Origin: Guillardia theta CCMP2712
Lineage: Eukaryota; Cryptophyceae; Pyrenomonadales; Geminigeraceae
Reading direction: 5' to 3'
Assembly (NCBI RefSeq): GCF_000315625.1
Contig: NW_005434647.1
Span: 467,446 to 531,445, forward strand
DNA: 64,000 bases
The number at the start of each line of letters is the position of its first letter. The stretch's first letter is position 1. A model generated the notes under the pieces. It ran no database searches and had not been told where the DNA came from. It saw only the letters and a list, made by a program, of their open reading frames with translations. A program made the position numbers and the translations under genes. Positions 35,753-46,595 of the stretch are shown here, one piece after another.

Positions 35753-37596
35753 ATGTCGTCATTTGGTACTTTCTTCCGCGTCACAACCTTCGGCGAGAGC
35801 CACTGCGCTGGTGATGCTCACTGGAAGAGAGGAAGCAGGAGGAGGTTCACTCATTAGATGTGCAGGTGTCGGGTGTATCGTCGATGGCGTCCCTCCTCGC
35901 ATGCAGCTCTCCGAAGCCGATGTCCAAGTCCAGCTGAGCAGGAGGAGGCCAGGACAGGCAGGAGCAGGAAGCATCAGCACCGGAAGAAACGAGGAGGATG
36001 CGGTTCAGATCCTCTCAGGTAGCGGCAGAAGGACATGTTTTAATGGCGTTGACGAATCCGGTACAGGAACCGAGAAAGGCTTCACTCTGGGGACGCCGAT
36101 CGGCATGTTTGTGAGGAACAAGGACATGCGACCGCACGACTATGGGGAGATGAGCCAGGTCCTCCTCCTCCTCGTTCCGCTGCCCCGTCCTTCTCGTGAC
36201 ACCAGCGGCAGATTCCTCGTCCCTCGCACGCAGACTTCACCTACCAGATGAAGTACGGCTTCCGTGCTGCGAGTGGAGGAGGACGCTCGAGCGCTCGTGA
36301 GACCATTGGGCGAGTAGCAGCAGGAGCGATCGCAGAGAAGTTCCTCAAGGAGCGCTATGGCGTCGAGATCGTCTCCTGGGTGAGCGGAGTAGGAGACATC
36401 TTCCTCCCCGACGACAAGGTGGACCTCGCCAACATCTCTAGGGAGCAGGTGAAGCGCAGGGAGCGCGAGCAGGAGCGAGTTGATTCCCTGGCAGGTCGAC
36501 CAGCACATGGTCCGCTGCCCTTGCCTGGAGACTGCGGAGAAGATGACAGAGTGCATCAAGGTGCTGGGGAGCTGCTGGGGAGGCTGTGGGGCTGACAGAC
36601 GTGCAGGCGGCGCGAGCTGATGAGGATTCAGTCGGGGGAGTTGTGAGCTGCGTTATCCGCAACGTGCCGATCGGACTGGGCGAGCCTTGCTTCGACAAAC
36701 TCGAGGTCAGCCGGTGCTGCTGCCCACCTGCGTTGCTGACTGGCCTCAGGCGGTTCTTGCGCACGCGATGATGTCCATCCCCGCGACCAAGGGGTTTGAG
36801 ATCGGAAGCGGGTTCGCAGGAGCGAGGATGCGAGGCTCGCAGCACAATGACATGTTCTCCATCGACGGTAGCAAGGGAGAGAAGGGAGGGAGGGAGGGAG
36901 AGATGGGATGGGAGAGATCAGAGGCAGGGATGGGAGGGAGGAAGAGGAGTGAGGGCAATTGACGCATCAAGGGGAGTAGTGTCTGAAATCTGGTCGCAGC
37001 GCAAGGCAAGATGGTGACGGAGACGAACTACTCTGGAGGGATCCAGGGAGGGATCAGCAACGGCATGCCTATCGTCTTCCGGATGGCGTTCAAGCCGCCG
37101 GCGACCATCGGCAAGGCTCAGAACACAGCTGACTTCACTGGATCTTCCACTGTGTTGGAGGCCAAGGGACGCCACGACCCCTGTGTGGTTCCCCGCGCGA
37201 TCCCCATCGTGGAGACGATGGCGGCGCTAGTGATTGCGGACATGTGCCTGATGCAGGAGGCTAGAGTGAGCTCCGCAGCTCGGCTTCCAGCTGAAGTGAG
37301 CCCCTACTTCTGCGACCCCTCCATGAGCGGCGACGTCTCGTACAACGGGACCTTCAGTGGGTGGCCGAACTTGAGCGGAGAGAGTCGCAAGGTGAGAGCG
37401 AGGGAGAGAGGAGGATTGAGGGGGAAGGGTAAGGGAAAGGTTGGAGCGAGGTGGTAAAGGGAGGGAGGAGGGAGAGGGAGGAAGGGACTGAAGGCATTGC
37501 TGACTTGATGGACAGTCTGAGCTGACGAAGCGAAAGAATGAGCTGGAGGAGAAATTGAAGCAGCTGAACTTGCAGCTGGATGAGGCGGACAAGTGA
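35753..37596 (+). CDS. aroC: Chorismate synthase
   Basis: Converts EPSP to chorismate with reduced FMN, the last shikimate step before the aromatic amino acids. Start ATG 35753 ([18 protein letters not shown]) is followed by the 52-nt intron and [11 protein letters not shown]. Later diagnostic segments: LDRRRPGQ-like [39 protein letters not shown] (signature), [67 protein letters not shown] and [17 protein letters not shown]. After the usual C-terminus there is an extra tail with a coiled-coil last exon ([20 protein letters not shown]), stop 37594-37596. No plastid presequence is visible, since an in-frame stop lies just before the ATG; a targeting exon further upstream is possible. The stop is 96 bp from that of the convergent TPR gene. 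Confidence 0.93.
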
Positions 37597-37692
37597 GACT
37601 CCAGCAGCTGGAGAGCTGAGGTTGAAACTTTTAGAATGAACGTGACGAGCAACGTCAAGGTGTGTGAGCCCAGAGGAAGCTGGAGAGGAACT

Positions 37693-40263
37693 TTACAGGT
37701 CCTCTTCCGAGACCCCCTGGGCCTCTTCCTCCCGTCTCTTGTCCTGCCTCATGCTTGACCTCGTGAGATCTTCGTACTCCTGCTTCACATTCCACGACCT
37801 CCCAGGGAAGTCGGTCACTCTTCTCGACTCGTTGAGCACCCGCGCCTTCGCCATGGCCACGTCATCTGCGAGCTGCCATGACTGCTGGGACTTGCCAGGG
37901 GCTGCTGCACCAGGCTGAAGGATGCCGGGCGATGGCACGAAAGGAGTAGCTTGAGGCTGCGGCGTCTGCGGGAGAGGGACGTTGGGGACCGGGTTAGTCC
38001 GCCCATCGGCCACGGGGTACTGCGCCATGGGGTACTGCAAGCGGTGGCGCTGGGTGAGCTGGTGGATCCTCTGCTTGTCGATGAGGCGACGGACGAAGCG
38101 AAGGTTCTTGTCGCTGGCGGTGTGGGAGGGAGCGAGGGAGATGGCCTGCAGAAGGATCTCCTCGGCCTTCCTCAGGAGCCCGTTGCTGCAGTGAACTACC
38201 GCCAAGTTGCTCATGGTGTCCACACTGTGAGGCTGCAGGGTGAGGGCTCGCCCCAGCATCTCCTCTGCCTCAGTGTCGTTGCCCCACACTTGCGCGAGAA
38301 AGAAGCCGTAGCTTGTCAGGCTGGCCACGTGGTTGGGCTCAAGGCTGACTGCGAGCTTGAAGTTCTTCTCGGCTTCTTGGCACAAGCCTTCGCACGTCTG
38401 CTTCACCTGATGGTACGTCTCCTTGGTGATGTTGGCATGCTCTCTCAGCGCCTTGTGGTGCAGCACCAGCCCCAGGTTGTTCAGAACACCAGGGTTTTGA
38501 GGCTCCAGCGCCAGCGCCTTCCTGTAGTATTCCTCTGCCTCCTCAGTGTCGTTCCGATACAGCCACTGGATGTTTCCCAGGTGCATCAGGGCCTTCACGT
38601 GGACCGGGTCGAGCTGGAGGGTTCGGAGGTACATCACCTCTGCTCCCACCAGATCGCTCCTCACGTTCTCCAGAAAACACGCAAACTCGAACTGAAACTC
38701 CGGGAGGAAGGGGAAGCCGTCGGCTGCGCGGTTGTAGTACTTCTCTGCCATCCTCGCGTCCTTCCTCCGCTCGAGGAAGATCCTGGCAAGGGCGTTGGTA
38801 GCATGCGAGTTCTCAGGGTCGGCGGTAACGGCTCTCCCAAAGAGGTTCTCCGCTGTCTCCCAGTCCTCGTCCTGCATCTTCACACCCAGCTCGTACAGGG
38901 CTGAGCTGTGCGAGGGATCGACACTGATGGCGGCGACGAAGTAGTTCTTCGACGTGTTGCTGTCATTCTTGCAGTCCTGCACAAACTTTCCGTACTCGTA
39001 GAGGATTTCCGCGTTGTTGGGGTTGGCTCGAAGTGAAGTGACATAGACGGCCTCTGCTTCCTCCAAATTCCCGTCCATGACGTAGGTCTCCGCGGCCCCC
39101 TTGAGATACTTGCTGCACTCGGGCTCACGGATCATCAGCCTCTTCAAGATCTTGAGGGCAGAAGCGCTGTCATCCCTCCTGTCTCTCAGGAAGATGGCGT
39201 AGTCGAACAGGCAGCCGTTGTCTCCGGGAGCGAGCTGCAATGCGCGTCGGTAGAGAATATTGGCTCCTCCATAGTCTTGTTTCGCATCCTCCAGGAACCT
39301 CGCGAAGCAGATGGCCGCCTCTCTGTTGTTCGGGTTGGACTGCACGGCTCGTGAATACACTTCCTGTGCACCATTGATATCCTTCTTGACGAAGCACAAG
39401 GCGCTGCCGTAGCCCATGAGCGCTTCAGGGTCTGCAGGAGCAAGGTTCACCGCACGGGAGAAGCAGTCAACGCAGGCCTCGTCCCTTCTCTCCACCAGAC
39501 TCTCGTCGTATGCTCCATACACATTCGTCTCCGACCGTCGCTGCACATTCAACCAGCCCAACCGCTTCCAGGCCTCCGGTCTGTCCGGCTCAGACTCGGT
39601 GGCACGGTCGAGAAATTCTTCAGCCACGACGACGTTGTGCCGGATGTCCTCGTAGATCACCGCAAGCTGCAGGAGCGAGGTGTAGTCAGTGGGGTCAACG
39701 GTCAGCAGCTTGTGATACGACTCGATGGCTTCATCGACGTCGCCATCCTTGAGACATTCGTTTGCGAACTGCATAATGTTGTCGAGGGTGAGAACTTCGG
39801 GCAGCTGCCTCCTCCTCTTGAAGGTCAACCTCTGATATTCCTCCTCTTCCTCCTCATCCTCATCGCGGGTGATCAGAGCGAGTTGGGTTGCTTGTTCTCG
39901 TTCTTTCCTCTTCCTTTCCTGGATCTCTTGCATCTTTCGCTCCTGCTCAGCCACCTGTGCTCGCTCCTCTCTCATCTTCGCTTCGATCTCTGCTCGAAGA
40001 TCCGAACCTCCTCTCACATGCTCAAGATACTTGAGACACTCAGCAGAAGACCTCGAGGTCTTGAGGCAAATCCTAGCCTTGCGTAAAGTGACAACAACAC
40101 CTGCTCTCCATGCTCGATAGGACTCAAGATCGGGATGGGAGCTGATCCGATTCCAAGTAGAGCAGAACTCCTTTGGCACCGCATGTGCATCGCTCACATG
40201 ACCATGACCTGACCCCTCGATGCACAGACACGACATTGCCAGCACATAGTACAACACCTTCAT
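37693..40263 (-). CDS. Secreted/ER TPR-repeat protein
   Basis: Intronless, 856 residues, ATG 40261-40263. The N-terminus (MKVLYYVLAMSCLCIEGSG) is a signal peptide. A Cys-containing segment and a charged coiled coil (about residues 85-130, EERAQVAEQERKMQEIQERK) lead into an acidic run (DEDEEEEEEY). From about residue 165 to 735 there are roughly fifteen TPR or half-a-TPR units with the expected A-Y-P spacing (for example AIESYHKLLTVDPTDYTSLL, AEEYYRKALALEPQNPGVLN, AEEMLGRALTLQPHSVDTMS). Potential N-glycosylation sites occur in several units. The C-terminus is Pro/Gln-rich then charged. TPR superhelices scaffold protein complexes; a secretory-pathway location is inferred from the signal peptide. 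Neighbouring genes are intron-rich, so the lack of introns is notable. Confidence 0.85.
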   Translation of the reverse strand: MKVLYYVLAMSCLCIEGSGHGHVSDAHAVPKEFCSTWNRISSHPDLESYRAWRAGVVVTLRKARICLKTSRSSAECLKYLEHVRGGSDLRAEIEAKMREERAQVAEQERKMQEIQERKRKEREQATQLALITRDEDEEEEEEYQRLTFKRRRQLPEVLTLDNIMQFANECLKDGDVDEAIESYHKLLTVDPTDYTSLLQLAVIYEDIRHNVVVAEEFLDRATESEPDRPEAWKRLGWLNVQRRSETNVYGAYDESLVERRDEACVDCFSRAVNLAPADPEALMGYGSALCFVKKDINGAQEVYSRAVQSNPNNREAAICFARFLEDAKQDYGGANILYRRALQLAPGDNGCLFDYAIFLRDRRDDSASALKILKRLMIREPECSKYLKGAAETYVMDGNLEEAEAVYVTSLRANPNNAEILYEYGKFVQDCKNDSNTSKNYFVAAISVDPSHSSALYELGVKMQDEDWETAENLFGRAVTADPENSHATNALARIFLERRKDARMAEKYYNRAADGFPFLPEFQFEFACFLENVRSDLVGAEVMYLRTLQLDPVHVKALMHLGNIQWLYRNDTEEAEEYYRKALALEPQNPGVLNNLGLVLHHKALREHANITKETYHQVKQTCEGLCQEAEKNFKLAVSLEPNHVASLTSYGFFLAQVWGNDTEAEEMLGRALTLQPHSVDTMSNLAVVHCSNGLLRKAEEILLQAISLAPSHTASDKNLRFVRRLIDKQRIHQLTQRHRLQYPMAQYPVADGRTNPVPNVPLPQTPQPQATPFVPSPGILQPGAAAPGKSQQSWQLADDVAMAKARVLNESRRVTDFPGRSWNVKQEYEDLTRSSMRQDKRREEEAQGVSEEDL

Positions 40264-41009
40264 CCCTCGTGCTCAGAGGCTGGCCAGAAACGTTCACCCC
40301 GCTAAGGGTTCACAAGCGCCTCAGCATGAGCGCTGAAGCCGAGTCTGTGCCTCCCTGCTTCTCCTTCATGTTTTCAACTCTCCCATGTTTCTGATGTCCT
40401 CTCTGTCGCTCATTGCAACATCATATCCTGATCCCCTTCCCTTGTATTTCACTTCGCTTTCCCTCTTGCCTCCTTCTAAGGGATCCCTCCTATGCTGCAG
40501 ATTGTCCTTGCATCACTCCCTCTCCCTTCTTCTCCCTTCCTCTCCCTTCTTCTCCCTTCCTCTCCTTATCTTCGCCTCGGTTGTCATTGCATTGAGTCCC
40601 ATGCCCCCAAAACCACCCACCCCCCTAGCCTACCCCCTCACCTCATTGATGTCTCGTCACCCCTATGTTTGATAGAATTTAAGTGGGTAGGGGTGTGGAG
40701 ACTGTGGATGGAATCGAAGGATCGATGCAGGCGCAATGGGCGAGGAGAGCGAGCAATGGCGAGGGCGAGGGCGGGAGAGAGGAGGAGGGATCGAGGAAGG
40801 GAAGTAGATATGAAGAGGGGATCCAACATAAGGAGCTGTTGAGCATGGTGGAGAGTGTGAAGGTCAAGAATAGAAGAGCAGCGAAATTGAGCAGGATAGG
40901 TGAAGGTACAAGAATGTAATCGACATGTTGGAGCTCGTGGCATCGGAGAGTTGCAAAGTTGCTTCAAGCCATGTGATACTTCTCACTCGTCAATTCTTAG
41001 GTACATCGC
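40264..41009. other. Head-to-head gap
   Basis: 40490-40570 is a CT-rich imperfect repeat of TCTCCCTTCCTCTCCCTTCT. 40600-40700 has CCCCCAAAACCACCCACCCC then GGGTAGGGGTG. Possible 5' UTR intron of the next gene ends at the TTAG at 40997-41000. No gene seen. Confidence 0.45.
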
Positions 41010-41791
41010 ATGCAGTTCGCTCCTCCGCCTGCTTCACAGACGCCATTGGTCGCCAACGCGTTCGGATATCTAGTTCCAGGCAGACCGCCACAGTACAGCG
41101 ACAGCTTTCAACAAATCGAACCTGCGAAATGGAGCATCGACATCGACAACAGCCAGCAGATCAGGTGTTGTGAAGATGTGATCATCGCTGGAAGCTCACT
41201 CGGATGGCAGGGACGTGGTGGTCTTCTTGACTCAACCTCTGACGGTCGCGGGGATGGGGTTGAGCTGCTACATCACGGGGCCTCCTTTCGAGAAATGGCA
41301 TTTCATTGGCGCTCTTACCAACGAGTGTCCAAGTGGAGTGTTTCGCGTGAGATGGCCGCCAGACGAGGGAGCTCCGACAGCAGCAAGGTACGACACGGAG
41401 GTCGTTGGATCATCGTTTGTTGCTCTGACTGTCACCTGTCACGCTCGCAGACTAGGGGTCTCCATCGAGAGCTTGGATTTGATAGCACAACAGCAGGCGT
41501 CTCTTCCTGGAACTGAACTTGTAGATTTTGGCAAATCGGTCTGATGAATGCATGCATGAAGGTGCTCGAGCTCTCCTCACGTGTTTCTCAGGTGGCGAAG
41601 GATCTTTGGAACTATCTTACGAGCTTTGAGATCATGCACCAGCAAGGGCAATTTCTCCTGCAGTACTTCGATGCCTGGATGAAGCGCTTCGAGGAGAAGT
41701 GCGCGACCTTGCGGAGCATCTCGACCTTGACCTGACTTTTGCCTTCAGGTGCAAACGAGATCCTTTCTGGTGGCTCAACCGCGTTGACTGA
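41010..41791 (+). CDS. HIKESHI: Hikeshi/OPI10 nuclear import carrier
   Basis: Exons 41010-41164, 41211-41386, 41451-41538, 41592-41698 and 41749-41791, all phases consistent. Start MQFAPPPASQTPLVANAFGY. Family hallmarks: FGYLVPGRPPQ, DVVVFLTQPLTVAGMGLSCY (the human protein has a phenylalanine/proline surface here), WHFIGALTNECPSGVFRVRW, LGVSIESLDLIAQQQ, and the C-terminal part FDAWMKRFEEKCKRDPFWW. Hikeshi carries ATP-bound HSP70 into the nucleus during heat stress by binding FG nucleoporins. The usual length of about 200 residues is matched. If the last 50-nt intron were retained, a shorter product ending RSISTLT would result, but the spliced tail matches the family better. Confidence 0.87.
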
Positions 41792-41945
41792 TTGTGGAGA
41801 TTTCATTTGGGAGAGAAGCTGCGAAGGAGAGGGAACAAGAGAGGGTAACTTGCTCTCACTAGCCAGAGCTAGCCGAGCGAGAATCGTGCTTGTCAAAGGG
41901 TGGCAATCAGACTTGGAATGGGCGTACCTTGTTGAATGTAATCAT

Positions 41946-43126
41946 CTACACTAGCTGCAGCACAAACTCGAGCCCAAGGTGGTCACTTACTACCGTACCA
42001 TCTTGACATCTCAGATCGACAACCTGAACGCAGACAGATATGTCAGTCTTAGTGCGAATGAATGTACAGGACCTCCCACCTTTGCGTCTACCAGGTCCAC
42101 ACCAGACACAAAAGCGTGATCTATCGCGCTCGCAGCCTTCACCTTCCTCCTGTCTCCTTGTCAAGCCCACCATCAGAGAGGGAGCTTGCAGGCACACACA
42201 CCATCCCAGCAGCTTGCGTGTTGCTCGTCGAGTCGCCTTCGACTCGCCACCGCTGAGCGACGGGCCATAGATGTCGATGAGCGGCATGAAGATCTTTTGG
42301 AGGTCTGCATAGCCCTCCCCGTGGTCCTGCGTGTCGCCCAGAAGCTCAGACATGGAACAGGGTCAAGACAAGGACCTGAGTCTTGCGGCTGCAGACGTTG
42401 AAGTCGCCGGCAATCACGACCGCAGGATCTTTGCTTTCTTCGCTGCGGTAAAGTCTATCCAACACCTGCTCTTTGATTTGGAAAGCCTGGCGACGAAGTG
42501 AACATTCGTTGCAGCGTGATAGGCAGCACCTGAGAGGTCGTAAGCCGCATTTTCTTAGACTTGGAATCCATGTGAGTGTTGACAATGGTCAAGATTCTGT
42601 CATTGGACAGCTTCACATCCGTTCTGACGAACCCCTTGACGCAAATCCTTTCCGCTGTTTTCAGGAAGGTTTGTGAATCTGTTTTCCCCACGACGTCGAC
42701 TCTGGAGAAGGTGCACAAACCGCTGTTCTGACCGCAGAAAGGAAGAGATGATCGAGGATCTGCTCCCAGAGTGTATCCCATCATTCGCATCCGAGCGACA
42801 AAATACTCGAGGTTTCGTGTAATGGCGAAAGGGCCAACCCTCAAGAGGAAAAGTTCCTGAACCATGACGACATCGTATGCGTTCTGAGCAATGGCATTGA
42901 GAAGACAGTCGAGCCTCCTCTTTGCAGAAGGAGCATACCATTGCTGTAAGTAGTGACACCAGACATTGTGGCTCAGGAATTTGACCTGGTTTGTGGCCAA
43001 CCACGATGGTTCGAACATCTCCTCTTCTTTCTTCCCCACATCGATATAATCGTACAAGGGGAGTTTGATCTGGGTGGAATTCTTGAAGCCTACATACCGA
43101 ATGTCCAAGAGCTTTGCCAGGATGAC
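41946..43126 (-). CDS. EEP-family phosphodiesterase, nSMase-like
   Basis: Endonuclease/exonuclease/phosphatase fold. Seen in order: KFLSHNVWCHYLQQW (metal site Asn), VVMVQELFL (catalytic-site Glu), NSGLCTFSRVDVV, RTDVKLSNDRILTIVNTHMD, VIAGDFNV (Asp/Asn), YGPSLSGGES, AIDHAFVSG and the final SDHLGLEFVLQLV (catalytic Asp-His), stop 41946-41948. These are the motifs of neutral sphingomyelinase and related lipid or nucleotide phosphodiesterases. The spacing and the Asn-Val-Trp after His favour the sphingomyelinase-like branch, but the substrate is inferred. The N-terminus is unresolved. Upstream open frames on the same strand (for example MVKLSLAVGSLFDLYLL near 43300 and a hydrophobic stretch GLFVVVGLVPVG near 43190) could supply a membrane anchor. 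The stop is 154 bp from that of Hikeshi. Confidence 0.75.
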
Positions 43127-44410
43127 CTGAAGAAACTTGAAACAAGCTCAATCAGTGTCAAGGTGCTCCCTACCGGTACCAGGCCCACCACCACGAAGAG
43201 GCCTTTGTCAATGAAGAAGGAGCCGTCCAACGAGAGAGGGACGCCACCTGAGGAGATAGAGGTCAAACAATGAGCCAACAGCAAGAGAAAGTTTGACCAT
43301 GGGAAGGAAGTTCCTGAGCTCCCGCCGACTGCGACATGCCAGGCGTCTGCTCTGCTCAAGAGGGATAGTAGTGGATTCAGGATAGCAGGGGGAGAAGAGA
43401 GCAGGTCGGGAGAAGAGAGCGCGGCAACGAGAGAGGAGGAGCCGATGATGATACAAGGGCTATCAGGAGCAGGAGAGCAATCTGCTTCTTGCATCGTGTC
43501 TTGCTGCCATGAGCGAGAAGCGCCTAGTCGCTCTGCCCGACATTGCGTAAACCCTGGAGGTGGGGGCCAAGGTGGTACCTCAAGGGTGGTATATACTTGG
43601 AAAGTGGGTGGGGGTTCAATAAAGGTTGAAGATGATATCATACAGCGATTATTTATATAGTGTTGTAATAGTAAAACAGAGGCAAGTAGGGAAGTAGTCA
43701 TCCAAAGAAGAGAATTGATTTTGAAAATCGAGCAGGGTGGGTAGTAAGAGGTGGGTAGGAATCGCGCAGGGCAGCAACAAGAGATAGAGGCACAGGGTAA
43801 TCGTGAGTTAGGAAAAGAGTGGGGTGGGGTAGTGAAGGAAGTTGAAGAAAGTAAGGGGGTGGGGTGGTCCAGGCTGGGAAGGGCATGCAGAAGAGGAGCG
43901 GCGCAGGGAGGGAGGGAGGGAGGGAGGGAGGGAGGGAAGAGGGGGCTGCGAAATTGTTGAAAAGTTTCGGAGGAGAGGTTGATATCTACCCAAGGAAGAA
44001 GATGAAGATGAAGAGAGAAATGCAATGAGGAAAGAGAATATGAGGAAAGGAATCAGCTGCAGGTGCCAGAACCAGGAGCTGGGAAAGGGAACATATTGAG
44101 ATGTGGTAGGGGCAATCAGGAGGAGATCAAGAAACGTATCGGCTAGTAGAAAAATCGAGAGATTAACTAGAGAATGTCGGACGAGAGGTGCAGAAATTTC
44201 CTGCATGACGGCAGTGCCTGAACAGTGCAAATGTAAGCGCTTCAAACCACCTCGGTGGTAACGTGTCTCTCACTTAGGTAACGCGCGGACCGCGGACAGT
44301 GGCATTATCAGTAATACTTGCGCGATCGTTTGGTGCTGTGGGCGGGTCAGCTCGTATCTGCCTGGTCCTTGTCCTCGTAGGTAAATCCTAATATTCCTCT
44401 CTGCCACCAG
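43127..44410. other. Head-to-head gap
   Basis: May contain the unresolved 5' exons of the EEP gene (43150-43340). 43555-43870 is GGGTGGG-rich. 43950-44245 contains a minus-strand hydrophobic frame beginning MQEISAPLVRHSLVNL, possibly a small membrane protein or another upstream exon, unsupported by splicing. Confidence 0.4.
43905..43937 (+). repeat. (GGGA)n microsatellite
   Basis: About eight perfect units. Confidence 0.95.
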
Positions 44411-46166
44411 GAACTTGTCTGACCCCCTGCATGAATCTCAAGGTGTTGTTGGCGGTGCTGAAACAAGAGGCAGAGCAAGTGCAGTCTTCTCCAAACGTTC
44501 GAACCCGCCATTGAGACAAGGAGGATTTGCCGCCACACAGCCAGCGATGCAAGTTCCCATTGTCTCCAACGGGGGACAGGACGGGCCGGGAGATCAAGTT
44601 CAGGATAAGGAGAAGCTGTTCCAGTTGGTTGCTGATCTGTCGAGGGAGGAGACGAGGGAAGCGGTTTGTTTCAGCATGAGGGTACGGGGTGAAGATTCTG
44701 ATCCCATCCTCAGGCGCTGCTAGAGCTCTCCAAGAAGAGAGAAGCTTTCCCTGACCTTGCTCCCATTCTCTGGCATTCTTTCGGTAGGAACCCCACACCT
44801 GCTGTGCTGGTCTCACGTGCTGGGCAGGAACGACAGCGACTCTGCTGCAGGAGATCGTCTGCATCTACCCCTTGCTCACCCCTCCCCAACTTACCGCACA
44901 TGCTTCGAACCGAGTCTGTAACGCTCTCGCCCTGCTTCAGGTCGTTCCCTCCATGACGGGGCTGGAGACGAGTTGACCTGTCTTTCAGTGTGTGGCATCA
45001 CACCAAGAGACGCGGACTCTCTTCCTGAAAGCTCACATCCCGCTCTTCTTGTACCCCTTCCTCAACACGGTCTCCAAGACTCGCCCGTTCGAGTACCTCA
45101 GGCTGACGAGGTTGGCGAGGGCGGAGGTTCGACGAGACCGGAGGGTGACTGATGGGACGCAGTCTCGGGGTGATCGGAGCGCTGGTGAAGATGGACGACT
45201 CCGATGTGATCAACTTCTTGCTGACGACTGAGATCATTCCGCTCTGCCTTCGCATCATGGAGGTGAGAGGAGGGGGTTAGCTTCTTCTGCTCCATCGGCC
45301 TCACTCTCGCTCAGACGGGCAGTGAGCTCTCTAAGACGGTTGCAACTTTCATCGTGCAGAAGATTCTTCTCGACGACATGGGGCTGCAGTACATTTGTGC
45401 TACTGCTGAGGTATTGCTTCCTCCCTCTCCCTTCTTCACCTTGCGTCCCTCCCCTCCTTTGGGCAAACAAGTTGATTTCAATTCTTTCCATTCGTAATGC
45501 TCCGTCCATCCTCTTTCTCGTTTCCCCTTGCTTGTGTTGCGTAACATTCTCTCAGCGTTTCTTCGCCGTTGCAAACGTGCTGTCGAGCATGGTGAACGGG
45601 CTCACCAAGGATCCTTCTGTTCGCCTCCTCAAGCACATCATCCGATGCTACTTGAGGTTGCGACTTGACTTCTCCCATCAGAGCTGAGAAAACTTGTCAG
45701 ACTTTCAGAGAACATGAGGGCACGAGACGCGCTGCGCACATGCCTGCCAGGTTTGACATGGGGGGACGTGAGCGTGAGAGTCATTGCGCTATGCCAGAGC
45801 AACTCAAAGATCCAGCCTTCACCAACTGCCTTCGCGACGACAACAGCACGCGCCGGTGACCTGCTCTCACACTCTCATGATATGACGTCTCCCTCTCCTT
45901 TTGCTTCTCCCTCCCTGTCTCTTCCTTTACTCCCCATCAACCTGTCCATTCATTTTTTTTTGCCCCCCCCCCCCCCACACACTCTCCCCCCTTTTCCTCC
46001 TCCTCCTCCTCCTCCTCCTCCTCCTCCTCCTCCTCCTCCTCCTCCTCCTCCTTTCCCCCAACTCTATTGTTTTTACTCTTCGATCTGACCCCTTGGCAGT
46101 TGGTTGTCGCAGCTTCTCTTCACGGTGGGCAATCCAAACACTCATGAGGCTCAGGTTGAGTTGTGA
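44411..46166 (+). CDS. CNOT9: CNOT9 (Rcd1/CAF40), CCR4-NOT subunit
   Basis: An armadillo-like subunit of the CCR4-NOT deadenylase complex. Exons follow an acceptor at 44410. Conserved segments: [13 protein letters not shown] spliced to [170 protein letters not shown] and [10 protein letters not shown]. The last exon is [21 protein letters not shown], stop 46164-46166. The first in-frame ATG after the acceptor is 44547 ([13 protein letters not shown]). The region 44411-44546 is also open, so either translation starts there with an upstream exon that was not found, or it begins at 44547. The last intron holds a long CTC repeat. Confidence 0.93.
45962..46052 (+). repeat. Poly-C and (CTC)n in a CNOT9 intron
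   Basis: A C run of about 15 nt at 45962-45976, followed by about 19 CTC units from 45996. Confidence 0.95.
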
Positions 46167-46295
46167 TGCCAAGATTCGAGGAAATGAAGAGTTTGCTGCA
46201 GATGCAAGCTCCAACGCTGTCACATCAGTAGCACTGCGCAGCAGATGCTTCAAATTTGCATGCTGAAGTGAAGGAATTGCTTGTCGATTCAGACA

Positions 46296-46301
46296 AATAA
46301 A
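46296..46301 (+). terminator. AATAAA poly(A) signal
   Basis: 130 bp past the CNOT9 stop in the tail-to-tail gap with the channel gene. Confidence 0.4.
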
Positions 46302-46595
46302 ACCTCATCATGTCAAATGCTTGTTCAACGAATTTCATTTATATCTATTTCAGCATTGGTAACCAAAGGAAATGTACAAGCGAGCTCAAGCAAATGTACA
46401 AACAACATTATTAGCAGTCAGCGTCATTTCTCAGTGTCTTCATCATGTAAGAAAGAAACTGCCATAAGCGTCAAAACCTCTTGGTTATTAGTAACACTAG
46501 CAGACCTTTTCTCTTCAGGCCCTTGCCAGACCCGCTCGACTCCGTAGACCTGAAGTCGAGTAAGACTTGTTCCAACTCCCGCCGCTCTCTCGCAC

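Noticed and set aside
11882-43937. GGGA and other tandem arrays as CRISPR or satellite arrays
   Set aside because: Units of 3-6 bp without unique spacers; simple microsatellites in a eukaryotic genome.
43090-44025. 311-codon minus-strand frame
   Set aside because: Most of it translates C/T-rich low-complexity DNA ([10 protein letters not shown]); only its last part may overlap 5' exons of the EEP gene.
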